The notes under the pieces are model-generated. The model made no database searches. It worked only from the letters and a program-made list of their open reading frames with translations, and was not told where the DNA came from. Source: Fluviirhizobium alvei (GTDB taxonomy: Bacteria > Pseudomonadota > Alphaproteobacteria > Rhizobiales > Rhizobiaceae). Taken from it: DNA of 64,000 nt. The position numbers and the translations under genes were made by a program. Below, piece after piece: positions 8,437-19,008 of this stretch. The stretch is taken from positions 62,001 through 126,000 of the forward strand of contig NZ_JAUOZU010000001.1 in NCBI RefSeq assembly GCF_030551875.1, given 5' to 3'. How positions within the stretch are numbered: position 1 is the stretch's first letter; each line of letters begins with the position of its first letter.

Positions 8437-10764
8437 ATGGCGGACAAGAAAAAATCCCGAACGCGGATCGAACCTTCCTTCGAAGGCTCCAGCAGGTCCC
8501 GCAGCAGTGGTGATCTGCGCGCTGATCCGCGGGATCGCGTGACACGCGGCCGCTCGAGCAAGCCCGCCAAATCATCGAAATCCGCGTCGCGCTCGCGATC
8601 CTCGCGCCGGTCCGGCGGTGGATTCTTCTCCCTCATCCGGCGCCTGACCTACTGGACCTTTGTCCTCGGTCTCTGGGGTGGTATCGCGGTTGCTGGTCTG
8701 GTTCTCTATTATGGCTCGCGCATGCCGAGTGCCGAAAGCTGGGCAATGCCCGACCGGCCGCCGAACATCAAGATCGTTGATGTTAACGGCGAACTGCTGG
8801 CCAATCGCGGCTCGACCGGGGGCGAGGCGCTGTCGCTCGATTCCATGTCGCCCTACATTCCGCAGGCGGTGATGGCGATCGAGGATCGGCGATTCTACAG
8901 CCATTTCGGTGTCGACCCGATCGGCCTGGCCCGCGCCATGGCCCGCAACGTCATGGCGGGCCGCATGGTTCAGGGCGGTTCCACGCTCACCCAGCAGTTG
9001 GCCAAGAACATGTTCCTGACGCCCGAGCGAACGCTGGAGCGCAAGGTCCAGGAAGTGCTGCTCGCCTTCTGGCTCGAGAGCAAATATTCCAAGGATCAGA
9101 TCCTTGCCATGTATCTCAACCGGGTCTTTTTCGGATCCAATTCCTATGGGGTCGAGGCAGCCTCGCGGCGCTATTTCAACAAATCGGCGCGCGACGTGAA
9201 TCTCACCGAAGCGGCGATCCTTGCTGGGCTTCTCAAGGCGCCGTCCGCCCTGTCGCCGGCCAAGAACCCAAAGGGTGCGATGGACCGTGCCAAGCTCGTT
9301 CTCGCCGCCATGGAAGAACAGGGCTATGTGACGCAGGAGGAAGTGGCTGCCGCATCCTCTGCAACGCCACCGAAGGCAAAGAGCTTCTGGTCAGGTGCCG
9401 AACATTATGCTGCCGACATGGTGATGGATGAACTGCCCAAGCTGGTGGGTGAGTTCAAGGAAGATATCATCGTCGAAACCACCATTGACCGTACGCTGGA
9501 AAAGGCGGCCGAAAAGGCCATCAAGGCCTCGCTCGACAAGGACGGCAAGAAGCTGAATGCCAGCCAGGCGGCCTTGGTTGCCATCGACGGCACAGGAGCA
9601 GTGCGGGCGCTGGTGGGTGGTCGCGAATATGCCGACAGCCAGTTCAACCGTGCCTTCAAGGCCAAGCGCCAGCCCGGTTCCGCCTTCAAGCCGTTCGTCT
9701 ATGCAGCTGCCCTCGAACAGGGCCTGTCGCCGAATTCGGTGCGCAACGATGCGCCGGTGCGGATCGGCAAATGGACGCCGGAAAATTATGACAACAAATA
9801 TCGCGGTCAGGTAACGCTTGCCTCGGCGCTCGCCAACTCGCTGAACACGATTGCAGCCCAGCTCGTCATGGAGGCGGGCCCGCAGAATGTCGCCAAGCTC
9901 GCGCGTCGCCTCGGCATCGAATCCGAACTTAATGACAATGCCTCGATCGCGCTTGGCACGTCGGAGACGACGCTGGTCGAACTCACGGCCGCCTATGCGC
10001 CCTTCATGAACGGCGGCTTCAAGGCAACCCCGCACATCATCCAGAAAATCACCACGGTCGATGGCAAGGTTCTGTTCGAAAGCACGTTTGACATGCCGCC
10101 CAAGGTTCTGTCGGAAAAGGTGGTCGGCCAGATGAACCGGATGCTCGTGGGTGTCATTGCCAACGGGACCGGCAAGAATGCCAAGCTTCCGGGCTGGCAG
10201 GCCGCCGGCAAGACCGGAACCACACAATCCTTCCGCGATGCGCTGTTCGTCGGTTACACGACCAATCTCGTCGCCGGCGTCTGGTTCGGCAACGATGACG
10301 GCGATTCGATGAAAAAGGTCACGGGTGGCGGTCTGCCAGCCAAGACCTGGAGCGAATTCATGATCGCCGCCCATGCCGGGCTTGCCCCATCGCCGCTTCC
10401 CGGACTGGGTGGGGGGACGACCGAGCCGGATCGCCCGGCACAGGAGCCGTCCGCTGACAGTAGCGAAACCCTTTTCGATATGATCAGCGAAGCCTTGGGT
10501 GGTGACGAGCCCAAGCCCGCCGATACGAAAAAGGCTCCCGCCCGCGAGCCGGTCAACGATGCGCGCCTGAGGCCGGCCCGTCCGGTGGAACCATTGACCG
10601 AAGATGCACCGATCCCGCCGGCAACGGTCGATCAGGTCATTCGCGACAGCGAAGGACAGGCCGACGAAGGCCTGGTTCCGCCCATGGACGTAGGCGCAAC
10701 GGGCTCGACCGAGCCCAAGCCGAAGTCCAAGGGCACGCTGCTCGACGTCATCCTGCAACAGTAA
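8437..10764 (+). CDS. Class A penicillin-binding protein (transglycosylase/transpeptidase)
   Basis: A 775-residue bifunctional peptidoglycan synthase of the PBP1 type. A basic Ser/Arg-rich cytoplasmic N-terminus (1-60) precedes one membrane helix (about 68-92). The GT51 glycosyltransferase domain shows AIEDRRFYSHFG with the catalytic Glu at 149 and the GGSTLTQQLAKN motif. The transpeptidase domain shows the active serine in SAFK (415-418), SLN (468-470) and KTGTTQ (592-597). A proline/glutamate-rich tail of about 130 residues follows. It acts at the outer face of the inner membrane. A hairpin separates it from the preceding gene. Which PBP1 paralogue it is cannot be decided here. Confidence 0.93.
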   Translation: MADKKKSRTRIEPSFEGSSRSRSSGDLRADPRDRVTRGRSSKPAKSSKSASRSRSSRRSGGGFFSLIRRLTYWTFVLGLWGGIAVAGLVLYYGSRMPSAESWAMPDRPPNIKIVDVNGELLANRGSTGGEALSLDSMSPYIPQAVMAIEDRRFYSHFGVDPIGLARAMARNVMAGRMVQGGSTLTQQLAKNMFLTPERTLERKVQEVLLAFWLESKYSKDQILAMYLNRVFFGSNSYGVEAASRRYFNKSARDVNLTEAAILAGLLKAPSALSPAKNPKGAMDRAKLVLAAMEEQGYVTQEEVAAASSATPPKAKSFWSGAEHYAADMVMDELPKLVGEFKEDIIVETTIDRTLEKAAEKAIKASLDKDGKKLNASQAALVAIDGTGAVRALVGGREYADSQFNRAFKAKRQPGSAFKPFVYAAALEQGLSPNSVRNDAPVRIGKWTPENYDNKYRGQVTLASALANSLNTIAAQLVMEAGPQNVAKLARRLGIESELNDNASIALGTSETTLVELTAAYAPFMNGGFKATPHIIQKITTVDGKVLFESTFDMPPKVLSEKVVGQMNRMLVGVIANGTGKNAKLPGWQAAGKTGTTQSFRDALFVGYTTNLVAGVWFGNDDGDSMKKVTGGGLPAKTWSEFMIAAHAGLAPSPLPGLGGGTTEPDRPAQEPSADSSETLFDMISEALGGDEPKPADTKKAPAREPVNDARLRPARPVEPLTEDAPIPPATVDQVIRDSEGQADEGLVPPMDVGATGSTEPKPKSKGTLLDVILQQ

Positions 10765-10865
10765 CCGCAGCCATTGCGCGGCTTTTGACCGCGGTGGCCC
10801 CGATGCTGCATGTTGCGGCATGGCAAGTTATGTGAAAATTTGCAGGAAATTGGCGGTATTAACGC

Positions 10866-10894
10866 CTTGCAGAGGCAAAAACGCCTCCTTATAT
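10866..10894 (+). promoter_or_regulatory. Heat-shock (RpoH/sigma-32) promoter of dnaK
   Basis: The sequence CTTG, a 17-base spacer and CCTTATAT match the alphaproteobacterial RpoH consensus (CTTG-N17-CYTATNT). It lies about 115 bases upstream of the dnaK start, leaving a long leader that ends in an AGAGGAGAG ribosome-binding site. Assignment is by consensus match. Confidence 0.8.
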
Positions 10895-11010
10895 GTCCGT
10901 CATCGGCACGGGCCCTGGGGTCCGGCAAATCTGAATGAAACCATCCATACGGGGGATGCCTTGGAACGCCGACATGGGTCCTGGCAACCTGCTTAGAGGA
11001 GAGAAGTGAA

Positions 11011-12921
11011 ATGGCTAAAGTTATTGGTATTGACCTCGGAACCACGAATTCCTGCGTAGCGGTGATGGATGGCAAGGATGCCCGCGTCATCGAGAATTCC
11101 GAGGGCGCCCGCACGACCCCTTCGATGGTGGCTTTCACCGAAGACGGCGAACGTCTCGTCGGCCAGCCCGCGAAGCGCCAGGCCGTGACCAATCCTGAAA
11201 ACACCGTCTTTGCTGTGAAGCGCCTGATCGGTCGTCGCTACGAAGATCCGACCGTGGAAAAGGACAAGGGTCTCGTTCCCTACAAGATCACCAAGGCCGG
11301 CAATGGCGACGCCTGGGTTGAAGCCCGCGGCACCGGCTATTCGCCGTCGCAGATCTCGGCCATGATCCTGCAGAAGATGAAGGAAACGGCCGAAGCCTAT
11401 CTCGGCGAAAAGGTCGAAAAGGCCGTTATCACCGTCCCGGCTTACTTCAATGACGCCCAGCGTCAGGCCACCAAGGATGCAGGCAAGATCGCCGGCCTTG
11501 AAGTGCTCCGCATCATCAACGAGCCGACTGCAGCAGCACTGGCCTACGGCCTCGACAAGAAGGATGGCAAGACCATTGCCGTCTACGACCTTGGCGGCGG
11601 CACCTTCGATATTTCGGTTCTCGAAATCGGCGATGGCGTCTTCGAAGTGAAATCCACCAACGGCGACACCTTCCTCGGCGGTGAAGACTTCGACATGCGT
11701 CTGGTCGAATATCTTGCGACCGAGTTCAAGAAGGATCAGGGCATCGAGCTGAAGAATGACAAGCTCGCTCTGCAGCGTCTGAAGGAAGCTGCCGAAAAGG
11801 CCAAGATCGAGCTCTCCTCCTCGCAGCAGACCGAAATCAACCTGCCGTTCATCACGGCCGATGCTTCGGGTCCGAAGCATCTGACGATGAAGCTGACGCG
11901 CGCCAAGTTCGAAAGCCTGGTCGATGATCTGGTTCAGCGCACGGTCGCGCCCTGCAAGGCAGCCCTCAAGGATGCCGGCGTTTCCGCAGCCGAGATCGAT
12001 GAAGTCGTTCTCGTTGGCGGCATGAGCCGCATGCCGAAGGTGCAGGAAGTCGTCAAGCAGCTGTTCGGCAAGGAACCCCACAAGGGCGTCAACCCGGACG
12101 AAGTCGTCGCCATGGGTGCCGCCATCCAGGCCGGCGTTCTGCAGGGCGATGTCAAGGACGTGCTGCTGCTCGACGTGACCCCGCTGTCGCTCGGCATCGA
12201 AACGCTCGGTGGCGTCTTCACCCGTCTGATCGATCGCAACACGACGATCCCGACCAAGAAGAGCCAGGTCTTCTCGACCGCCGAAGATGGCCAGCAGGCC
12301 GTGACCATCCGCGTTGCCCAGGGTGAACGTGAAATGGCAGCCGACAACAAGCTGCTCGGTCAGTTCGACCTCGTCGGCATTCCGCCGGCACCGCGTGGCG
12401 TGCCGCAGATCGAAGTCACCTTCGACATCGATGCCAACGGTATCGTGAACGTTTCGGCCAAGGACAAGGGCACCGGCAAGGAGCACCAGATCCGCATCCA
12501 GGCCTCGGGTGGTCTGTCTGACGCCGATATCGAAAAGATGGTCAAGGACGCCGAAGCCAACGCCGAGAACGACAAGAAGCGTCGCGAGTCGGTCGAAGCC
12601 AAGAACCATGCCGAAAGCCTGATCCATTCGACCGAGAAGTCGCTCAAGGATTATGGTGACAAGGTCAGCCAGGAAGATCGCGACGCGATCAGCCAGGCGA
12701 TCGAAGCTCTGAAGACGGCCGTGGCCTCTGCCGATGCCGACGCCGAAGACATCAAGGCCAAGACCCAGACCCTCATGGAAGTGTCCATGAAGCTCGGCCA
12801 GGCCATGTATGAGTCCCAGCAGGCGGAAGGTGGCGCAGCGGGCGCCGCCGGTTCGGACGACGACAACGTCGTCGATGCTGACTTCGAAGATGTCAGCGAC
12901 GACAAGAAGAAGTCGGCCTGA
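11011..12921 (+). CDS. dnaK: Chaperone DnaK (Hsp70)
   Basis: A 636-residue Hsp70. The ATPase domain opens with [16 protein letters not shown] and contains [16 protein letters not shown] and the [13 protein letters not shown] adenosine motif. The linker and substrate-binding domain begin near [18 protein letters not shown]. The C-terminal tail ends in an acidic segment ([10 protein letters not shown]) typical of bacterial DnaK. It refolds and protects proteins in the cytoplasm with DnaJ and GrpE. A sigma-32 promoter lies upstream and dnaJ follows 153 bases downstream after a hairpin. Confidence 0.99.
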   Translation: MAKVIGIDLGTTNSCVAVMDGKDARVIENSEGARTTPSMVAFTEDGERLVGQPAKRQAVTNPENTVFAVKRLIGRRYEDPTVEKDKGLVPYKITKAGNGDAWVEARGTGYSPSQISAMILQKMKETAEAYLGEKVEKAVITVPAYFNDAQRQATKDAGKIAGLEVLRIINEPTAAALAYGLDKKDGKTIAVYDLGGGTFDISVLEIGDGVFEVKSTNGDTFLGGEDFDMRLVEYLATEFKKDQGIELKNDKLALQRLKEAAEKAKIELSSSQQTEINLPFITADASGPKHLTMKLTRAKFESLVDDLVQRTVAPCKAALKDAGVSAAEIDEVVLVGGMSRMPKVQEVVKQLFGKEPHKGVNPDEVVAMGAAIQAGVLQGDVKDVLLLDVTPLSLGIETLGGVFTRLIDRNTTIPTKKSQVFSTAEDGQQAVTIRVAQGEREMAADNKLLGQFDLVGIPPAPRGVPQIEVTFDIDANGIVNVSAKDKGTGKEHQIRIQASGGLSDADIEKMVKDAEANAENDKKRRESVEAKNHAESLIHSTEKSLKDYGDKVSQEDRDAISQAIEALKTAVASADADAEDIKAKTQTLMEVSMKLGQAMYESQQAEGGAAGAAGSDDDNVVDADFEDVSDDKKKSA

Positions 12922-12934
12922 GGCTGATCCATCG

Positions 12935-12961
12935 GGCCTGCAGGAATACCTGCAGGCCTTT
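12935..12961 (+). terminator. Terminator between dnaK and dnaJ
   Basis: A perfect 10-bp inverted repeat (GGCCTGCAGG and CCTGCAGGCC) around AATA, followed by TTT, 13 bases after the dnaK stop. It may be partial, letting some transcripts read into dnaJ so that DnaK exceeds DnaJ; this is inferred. Confidence 0.75.
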
Positions 12962-13074
12962 CCACTTCCGTGAATGTGTGATGCGCCGGTTTCTCCCGCG
13001 CTGGTTTGAAATCGATAGGGCCAGTCGCGGGACATAGGCGTGAGTGCGCGGGATAAGGCCCGTTTGGACCCGAT

Positions 13075-14223
13075 ATGGCAAAAGCTGACTTTTACGATAC
13101 GCTCGGTGTGAGCAAAACGGCGGACGAGAAGGAGCTCAAGAGCGCCTTTCGCAAGCTTGCCATGAAATGGCATCCGGACAAGAACCCGGGTGACGAGGCC
13201 GCCGAAAAGAAATTCAAGGAAATCAACGAAGCCTATGAAACGCTCAAGGACCCGCAAAAGCGCGCGGCCTATGATCGCTTCGGCCATGCCGCCTTCGAAC
13301 AGGGTGGAATGGGCGGCGGGCCCGGCGGTGGTGCCGGTTTCGGCGCCGGTGGCTTCTCCGATATATTCGAAGACATCTTTGGCGAAATGATGGGCGGCGG
13401 TCGTCGGCGAGGTGGTGGCGCTTCGCAGGGCCGCGAGCGCGGCGACGACCTGCGCTACAATATGGAAATCTCGCTCGAGGAAGCGTTTGCCGGCAAGGTG
13501 GCGCAGATCCGCGTTCCCTCGTCGATCACCTGCGATGTCTGTACGGGAACCGGGGCCAAGCCCGGCACCAAACCCACAACCTGCGCCACCTGTCATGGCT
13601 CGGGCCGGGTGCGGGCGACGCAAGGCTTCTTCTCGATCGAACGGACTTGCCCCACCTGCCAGGGCCGCGGCCAGACCATTGCCGATCCCTGCACCAAGTG
13701 CCATGGCCAGGGTCGCGTGACCGAAGAACGTTCGCTGCAGGTCAATATCCCGGCCGGTATCGAAGATGGTACCCGCATTCGCCTTCAGGGCGAAGGGGAG
13801 GCCGGTCTTCGTGGCGGGCCGTCGGGTGATCTCTATATCTTCATGTCGGTCAAGCCGCACTCCTTCTACAAGCGCGACGGTGCCGATCTCTATTGCACCA
13901 TCACGATCCCGATGGTGACGGCGGCGCTGGGCGGCAAGTTCGAGATTTCCACGCTCGATGGCACCAAGTCGCGCGTCACTGTTCCGGAAGGCACGCCCAC
14001 CGGCAAGCAGTTCCGCCTAAAGGGCAAGGGCATGCCGGTTCTGCGCTCGCACCAGACCGGTGATCTCTATGTGCAGATCATGGTGGAAACGCCACAGAAG
14101 CTAAACAAGCGCCAGCGCGAGCTTCTGGAAGAATTCCAGAAGATTTCGTCGAAGGATAACAATCCGGAATCAACAGGCTTTTTCGCCAAGATGAAGGATT
14201 TCTTCGATACGTTGAGCGACTGA
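13075..14223 (+). CDS. dnaJ: Chaperone DnaJ (Hsp40, class A)
   Basis: A 382-residue class A J-protein. The J domain has the DnaK-stimulating HPD at residues 33-35. A Gly/Phe-rich linker (about 75-125) is followed by four zinc-finger repeats ([32 protein letters not shown]) and the C-terminal substrate-binding barrel. It presents unfolded clients to DnaK and stimulates its ATPase. It lies directly downstream of dnaK, and a strong terminator follows. Confidence 0.99.
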   Translation: MAKADFYDTLGVSKTADEKELKSAFRKLAMKWHPDKNPGDEAAEKKFKEINEAYETLKDPQKRAAYDRFGHAAFEQGGMGGGPGGGAGFGAGGFSDIFEDIFGEMMGGGRRRGGGASQGRERGDDLRYNMEISLEEAFAGKVAQIRVPSSITCDVCTGTGAKPGTKPTTCATCHGSGRVRATQGFFSIERTCPTCQGRGQTIADPCTKCHGQGRVTEERSLQVNIPAGIEDGTRIRLQGEGEAGLRGGPSGDLYIFMSVKPHSFYKRDGADLYCTITIPMVTAALGGKFEISTLDGTKSRVTVPEGTPTGKQFRLKGKGMPVLRSHQTGDLYVQIMVETPQKLNKRQRELLEEFQKISSKDNNPESTGFFAKMKDFFDTLSD

Positions 14224-14246
14224 CATCCGCTCGACTGAATGATTTG

Positions 14247-14281
14247 ACGCCCGGTATGCCCATACCGGGCGTTTATCTTTT
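14247..14281 (+). terminator. Rho-independent terminator after dnaJ
   Basis: A 12-bp perfect inverted repeat (ACGCCCGGTATG and CATACCGGGCGT) with a tight loop, followed by TTATCTTTT, 24 bases beyond the dnaJ stop. It marks the border between the conserved chaperone genes and the accessory polysaccharide locus. Confidence 0.85.
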
Positions 14282-14391
14282 CTTGACGATGAATTGCATC
14301 GGTCTGGCACAAGGACCGGTCATTTGCATAATTTCAGATTTCCATAACGACTGTGGATTAGCGTCCTAACGGTTCAACAGGAAATCTGGAT

Positions 14392-15633
14392 GTGAGACGC
14401 TTATATCGTTTGTTCCGGGCGCAGGTGCTTCAGCGGCTCATCCCGCGGTCCCCGATGGAGTTCGATCCGTCCGGACCGCTGGAGGTGGTCGGCTATCTGT
14501 CCATGTCGGCAGGCGTTGGAGAATCCGCCCGGCTTTGCGCGGATGCCCTCGCATCGAGCGGGCTGCCCATCCGGCTGCGCGATGTCAGTACCGATCCGGA
14601 ATCGCCCGAGGCAATCGGCTGGCATAGGCCACGCGAAAGTGCCAAGGCGGCGACGAGCCGTATCCTTCATCTCAATCCGCCGATGTTGCCGCGTGCCGTG
14701 GCATCGATCGGGTTTGGCAAATTCGCTCGTGCCTTCAACATCGGCTATTGGGCCTGGGAACTCGAGGAAATCCCGTCCGAATGGAAGAACGCGTTCCGCT
14801 ATATGAACGCAATCTTCGTCCCCTCGGTCTTTACCCGCGATGCACTGGCGCGCCATACCGACCGGCCGGTGCTGGTGGTTCCGCATCCCGTTACTGAAAA
14901 GACGGCGGAAGATGCGATCCGCTGCCGGTTCTCGATCCCTGAGGATGCCTTCCTCGTCAGCTCGGTCTTCTCTGCGGGCTCCTCGATCAATCGTAAGAAT
15001 CCGCAGGCCGTCATCAAGGCCTTCCAGATTTTCCGGGCACAGCATTCCAACAGTTTCCTGCTGATGAAGGCGAGCGGCAATCCGGCGACGGATGAGGCGC
15101 TTCGCACTTTGCTGGCGGAAACAGAAGGCATGCCGGATGTGAAGATTGTCACCGATCGGCTGCCATCTTCGATGATCCAGGGCATTATCCGCCAGTCGGA
15201 TGCTTACCTGTCGCTTCATCGTTCCGAAGGCTTCGGGCTGACCGTTGCCGAAGCCATTCTTCATGAAACGCCGGTGGTTTCAACCGGATGGTCCGGCACG
15301 GTGGATTTCTGCGATCCCGCCAACACCTGGAACACGCGCTACAATCTGATCCCTGTGGTGGATGATCATCCGGAATTCGCGCATCTTGCTCACGCGCGCT
15401 GGGCTGATGCGGACTGCAATCATGCCGCTCAACAGTTGGCAGCCATTGCGCAGGACCCCGCAGGCGCCAAGGCGAAAGCTGTCCGTGCGCGGGCGTTCCT
15501 CAAATCCTATCTCGCCGCCAACACCTACGAAACCGCATTGCGCGCGCTTGTGAAGACCCAGTCGGCCAGTCTCAGATCCGACCGGTTGACCAATGTTATA
15601 CATCGCGCTGCCCATCCAGGCCGTAACGGATAA
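14392..15633 (+). CDS. GT4-family glycosyltransferase, first gene of polysaccharide operon
   Basis: A 413-residue retaining glycosyltransferase with the GT-B fold. The nucleotide-sugar-binding EX7E motif is seen as E279 to E287 in SEGFGLTVAEAI. An N-terminal GYLSMSAGVGESAR loop resembles the acceptor-domain glycine loop. It uses a GTG start at 14392 with AGGAA upstream. No signal peptide is present, so it acts at the cytoplasmic face on a lipid-linked acceptor. Flippase and hydrolase genes follow with gaps of 14 and 3 bases, so the three form one operon. Donor and acceptor sugars are unknown. Confidence 0.88.
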   Translation: MRRLYRLFRAQVLQRLIPRSPMEFDPSGPLEVVGYLSMSAGVGESARLCADALASSGLPIRLRDVSTDPESPEAIGWHRPRESAKAATSRILHLNPPMLPRAVASIGFGKFARAFNIGYWAWELEEIPSEWKNAFRYMNAIFVPSVFTRDALARHTDRPVLVVPHPVTEKTAEDAIRCRFSIPEDAFLVSSVFSAGSSINRKNPQAVIKAFQIFRAQHSNSFLLMKASGNPATDEALRTLLAETEGMPDVKIVTDRLPSSMIQGIIRQSDAYLSLHRSEGFGLTVAEAILHETPVVSTGWSGTVDFCDPANTWNTRYNLIPVVDDHPEFAHLAHARWADADCNHAAQQLAAIAQDPAGAKAKAVRARAFLKSYLAANTYETALRALVKTQSASLRSDRLTNVIHRAAHPGRNG

Positions 15634-15647
15634 ACAAGAGCAAGCCT

Positions 15648-17183
15648 ATGGCCAATGGAATTCTCGCCAATTCGCTTCTGAACGCGCTCGCTGGTCTCAT
15701 GCTGCTGGTGACCGGCTTTGCATCCACAATCATCACCGCACGCCTCCTGGGTCCGGAAGGCAACGGCATCATTGCCTTTTCGCTCTGGCTCGTCATGTCC
15801 GGAGCCTCGATCGCCGAACTGGGATCGAGCGTCATGCTCCTGAAAATGTTGCCGCAGTTGAAGGCGCAGGGTTATGACGAAAAGCGACGCAAGGGCTTTT
15901 CGGCCGTCCTTCTGACCCCGACCCTGTTTGCAACCCTGGTACTGACCATCCTCTACGCCATATTCTTCCTGACCTCGGAAGAATATCATTGGGCGGAAAC
16001 CGCCCCTTCTGTTGCGTTGGTGACGGCGTTTCTCTTCGTCATTCAGGCGATCGGTTCTTTCAGCAAATTCTATCTGATCGGCGAGAAGAAACTCGGCACT
16101 TTCTTCAAGCTCACTGTCTTGGTCTCACTCTTTCAGGTTGCCGGTGTTTCGGTCGGTGCGGTTACCCATGGTGTCGAAGGCGCGCTTGTCGGCTATGCGC
16201 TTGGCCAGTTCGTCCTGTTTGTCGCCACGGCCCCGATCATTTTTGCCCGTCGCGACCGCTGCGACGTGCCACGCAGTTACCTGGCTACGTCTTCGCTCAT
16301 CATCTCGCTGGAATTCATCGTCGATTCAATCTTCCTCAATCGCATCGAACTTCTGTTCCTGCAGCAGTTCTGGTCTGTGAAGATCGTCGGCTTCTATGCT
16401 GTCGGCCTATCGCTCGCCAATATGGCTCTGCAGATCCCTATTCAGCTGACCGGCAGCTTGTTGCCCTATTATTCCGAGCGCCGGCATGAAAACGGTGGTG
16501 GCGGACTGTCGGCCGATGTCATAGCCGGTGTTACGCGGGCCCTGTCCTATATTACCCTGCCTGTCAGTTTCGGCCTGGCTGCGATCGCGACCGAACTGGT
16601 GACCGTTGTGTTCGGTGCGCCCTTCCGCGAAAGCGGTCTCACCGTGGCTTTGCTTGCGCTTGCCGCGCCGGGAGCCGCCTTCATGCAGACGCTGAGCCTC
16701 TATCTCCTGTCCATGGATCGCACCAAGGAAAGGCTCTATATATCCATCGCCGCCAGCGCCATCATGGTCGCCGGATGCTTCCTGCTGGTGCCTTTCTTCG
16801 GTGGAGAGGGTGCGGCATTCGCCCGCATCGTCGTCTTCCTGGCCATGTGCGTGATGATGATCGTGCTTTTGCGGTTCGGGTCCGAATTCAACAAGCTCTA
16901 TTTCAGCCTCGCCAAGGTCGCATTTGCTTCATTTACCTGCGCGCTGGCCGCCTGGCTCAGTCTTGAGGTTCTCAATGGCGGCTTAGGTCTGGTCGTGGCG
17001 ATCGCCGTCGGCGCCGTCGTCTATGTCGTAGCGCTCAGGATCTTCAAGGCTGTCGAGGTCGAAGATGCGCTTGTCCTTGTCGGCGGTTTGAACCGTCTGC
17101 CAAATCCGATCGCCCGTTGGGCCCAAATTCTTCTCGGCTTCGTGGCGCCAGGCGCCATGGCCGCCGGGATCAAGGAGGACTAA
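15648..17183 (+). CDS. Polysaccharide repeat-unit flippase (Wzx-like)
   Basis: A 511-residue integral membrane protein with about 12-14 predicted helices along its whole length and short polar loops, as in the Wzx/MVF flippases. The N-terminal LLNALAGLMLLVTGFASTII segment and the TARLLGPEGNGI-like loop are typical of the polysaccharide-synthesis flippase family. It would move undecaprenyl-linked repeat units across the inner membrane. It lies between a glycosyltransferase and a hydrolase in a tight operon, with the Wzy-like polymerase and Wzz-like protein encoded downstream, so a full Wzx/Wzy pathway is present. Confidence 0.87.
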   Translation: MANGILANSLLNALAGLMLLVTGFASTIITARLLGPEGNGIIAFSLWLVMSGASIAELGSSVMLLKMLPQLKAQGYDEKRRKGFSAVLLTPTLFATLVLTILYAIFFLTSEEYHWAETAPSVALVTAFLFVIQAIGSFSKFYLIGEKKLGTFFKLTVLVSLFQVAGVSVGAVTHGVEGALVGYALGQFVLFVATAPIIFARRDRCDVPRSYLATSSLIISLEFIVDSIFLNRIELLFLQQFWSVKIVGFYAVGLSLANMALQIPIQLTGSLLPYYSERRHENGGGGLSADVIAGVTRALSYITLPVSFGLAAIATELVTVVFGAPFRESGLTVALLALAAPGAAFMQTLSLYLLSMDRTKERLYISIAASAIMVAGCFLLVPFFGGEGAAFARIVVFLAMCVMMIVLLRFGSEFNKLYFSLAKVAFASFTCALAAWLSLEVLNGGLGLVVAIAVGAVVYVVALRIFKAVEVEDALVLVGGLNRLPNPIARWAQILLGFVAPGAMAAGIKED

Positions 17184-17186
17184 TTC

Positions 17187-18968
17187 ATGGAAAGCAACCC
17201 GGTTTCACTGTCGGAGGAGCAGGTCGAAGGTGCTGGCCGTGCGGCGGGCATCGGTGTGACTTTTGATGAAACCATCGGTCTTTATCAGCCTGAAGAAGCG
17301 CAATCTACAGCAAGGGACGTCGCCATCCTGTTCGTGAGCCCCTGGGGCTATGACGAAATGTGCGTTCGCAAGTCCATCCGCATTTTCGCGGAGCGTCTTG
17401 CTGCCCGCGGCTATCCGAGCCTGCGCTTCGACTATCCCGGCACAGGCGATTCTGCGGCTGACGTCATGTCCGTCGAAAGCCTTGCCGCCTGGGAAGATTC
17501 GATTGTCGCCGCCGCCGCTGAACTGAAGTCGCTGAGTCGCCGGAACAGGCTGGTTCTGATCGGCCACGGTCTCGGTGCCACGCTTGCCCATCGCGCGGCT
17601 GCGCGGATCGAGGATGTCAGCGGCATTGCGATGCTCGCTCCGGTCACCAGCGGCCGTACCTACCTGCGGGAAATCGGCTTTCGCGCGAAATTCATCTATG
17701 AGGATCTTGGGCTCAAGGATGACGATCGATTCCAGGACCAGATATCGATTGCCGGCCTGATCATGCCGCCAAAGGTGGCGCAGGAGGTCAAGGCGCTCAA
17801 TCTTGCGGCGCCGCAAACAGCCACGGCCTCAAGATACCTCATTCTCGAGCGCCAACATCGGGTATCTGAATTGGCACTCGCCGATGCGCTGCGCGAAGGT
17901 GGAGCCACCGAGGTGATCCAGGAAGAATATCTCAACTACGATCTTCTCATGACCATGCCGCTGACGGCGCGCGAGCCGCGGGAAATGATGGAGCGGGTCA
18001 TCGAATGGGCCGATATGCTATCGCTCCCCACGGATCTTCGTGCTCTGTTGCCCGCAGGTGACCAGCAGTTGACCGGCGACGGTTTTGTCGAGCAACCGGT
18101 CCGTTTTGGCGATTACGACCATCTCTCCGGCATCGTCTGCCGACCCGAAGGCGAAATTCGGGGGCGTTCGGTGCTGCTTCTGTCCACCGCCTATGACCGC
18201 CATTCAGGCTGGGGACGGGGCATTGCCGATCTGGCCCGGGATCTCGCCCGCCAGGGTATTCTCTCGCTGCGTTTCGATTCAGCCAATGTTGCGGACAGTC
18301 CACCGCGACCGGGCCAGCCGGATCGCGTTCTCTATTCCGACGGTCAGAACGAGGACGCTTCGGCGGCGTTGAATTTCCTCGAAAGCCTTCGTCACGGGCC
18401 CTTGATGATCGCCGGTCGCTGCAGCGGCGGCTATGTCGCCTTCCGCGCCGGCCTTGCCGACAAGCGCGTGCAGGCCGTGGTCAGCGTCAATCCTTTCGTT
18501 TTCTTCTGGGAACCGGGCAAGATCGTTCCCGAAGATGTGTCGATCGTACCGCGTAGCCTGAACGATTATGGCCAGCGGTTCGTGCGCAAGGAGACGCTTT
18601 GGCGACTTCTGCGCGGTGAGGTCAACATCCGCGCTGCATTGCGCAACATGACGATCGCGCTCGGGCGGCGTCTGTCCTTCCGCTTTGCCCCGATCCTAAT
18701 GAAGCTGCCCGGAAAGCACAGCGTCGCTGCGGAAGTCCGCTCGGCCTTCGATACCTATGCGAAACGCCATGTTCCGGTTTCCATCATGTATAGCGAGGCC
18801 GATGTGGGGCTCGAACATCTCTATTTCCAGTTTGGAGCTGGCGGAGAACGCTTACGACGCTATCCGAATGTGCATCTTCAGATGCTGGCGAATGCTGATC
18901 ACAATCTGACGCCGCCGCGTGTCCGTCAGCGGTTCGTCGACGAGGTGAAGGCGCTGGCCCTCAAATGA
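17187..18968 (+). CDS. Tandem alpha/beta-hydrolase protein with unusual nucleophile sites
   Basis: A 593-residue protein made of two alpha/beta-hydrolase domains. Domain 1 (about 25-285) has LRFDYPGTGDS and a nucleophile elbow GHGLG (126-130), where glycine stands at the usual serine. Domain 2 (about 305-593) has LRFDSANVADS and the elbow GRCSG (410-414), placing Cys412 at the nucleophile position. No signal peptide is seen. The layout looks like a fusion of the two separate hydrolases that accompany some exopolysaccharide loci. It starts three bases after the flippase stop, with AAGGAGGA before its ATG, so it belongs to that operon. A role in tailoring acyl groups on the polymer or precursor is inferred. 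Confidence 0.75.
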   Translation: MESNPVSLSEEQVEGAGRAAGIGVTFDETIGLYQPEEAQSTARDVAILFVSPWGYDEMCVRKSIRIFAERLAARGYPSLRFDYPGTGDSAADVMSVESLAAWEDSIVAAAAELKSLSRRNRLVLIGHGLGATLAHRAAARIEDVSGIAMLAPVTSGRTYLREIGFRAKFIYEDLGLKDDDRFQDQISIAGLIMPPKVAQEVKALNLAAPQTATASRYLILERQHRVSELALADALREGGATEVIQEEYLNYDLLMTMPLTAREPREMMERVIEWADMLSLPTDLRALLPAGDQQLTGDGFVEQPVRFGDYDHLSGIVCRPEGEIRGRSVLLLSTAYDRHSGWGRGIADLARDLARQGILSLRFDSANVADSPPRPGQPDRVLYSDGQNEDASAALNFLESLRHGPLMIAGRCSGGYVAFRAGLADKRVQAVVSVNPFVFFWEPGKIVPEDVSIVPRSLNDYGQRFVRKETLWRLLRGEVNIRAALRNMTIALGRRLSFRFAPILMKLPGKHSVAAEVRSAFDTYAKRHVPVSIMYSEADVGLEHLYFQFGAGGERLRRYPNVHLQMLANADHNLTPPRVRQRFVDEVKALALK

Positions 18969-19008
18969 GGGCTGGTTGAGTTATGCGCCTTATCCTGGGT
19001 GGAGGCTT

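Noticed and set aside
10993-13860. A very long open frame antisense to dnaK and dnaJ (955 codons)
   Set aside because: It mirrors two certain chaperone genes in high-GC DNA, has low-complexity composition and no ribosome-binding site or family pattern; it is a codon-bias shadow.
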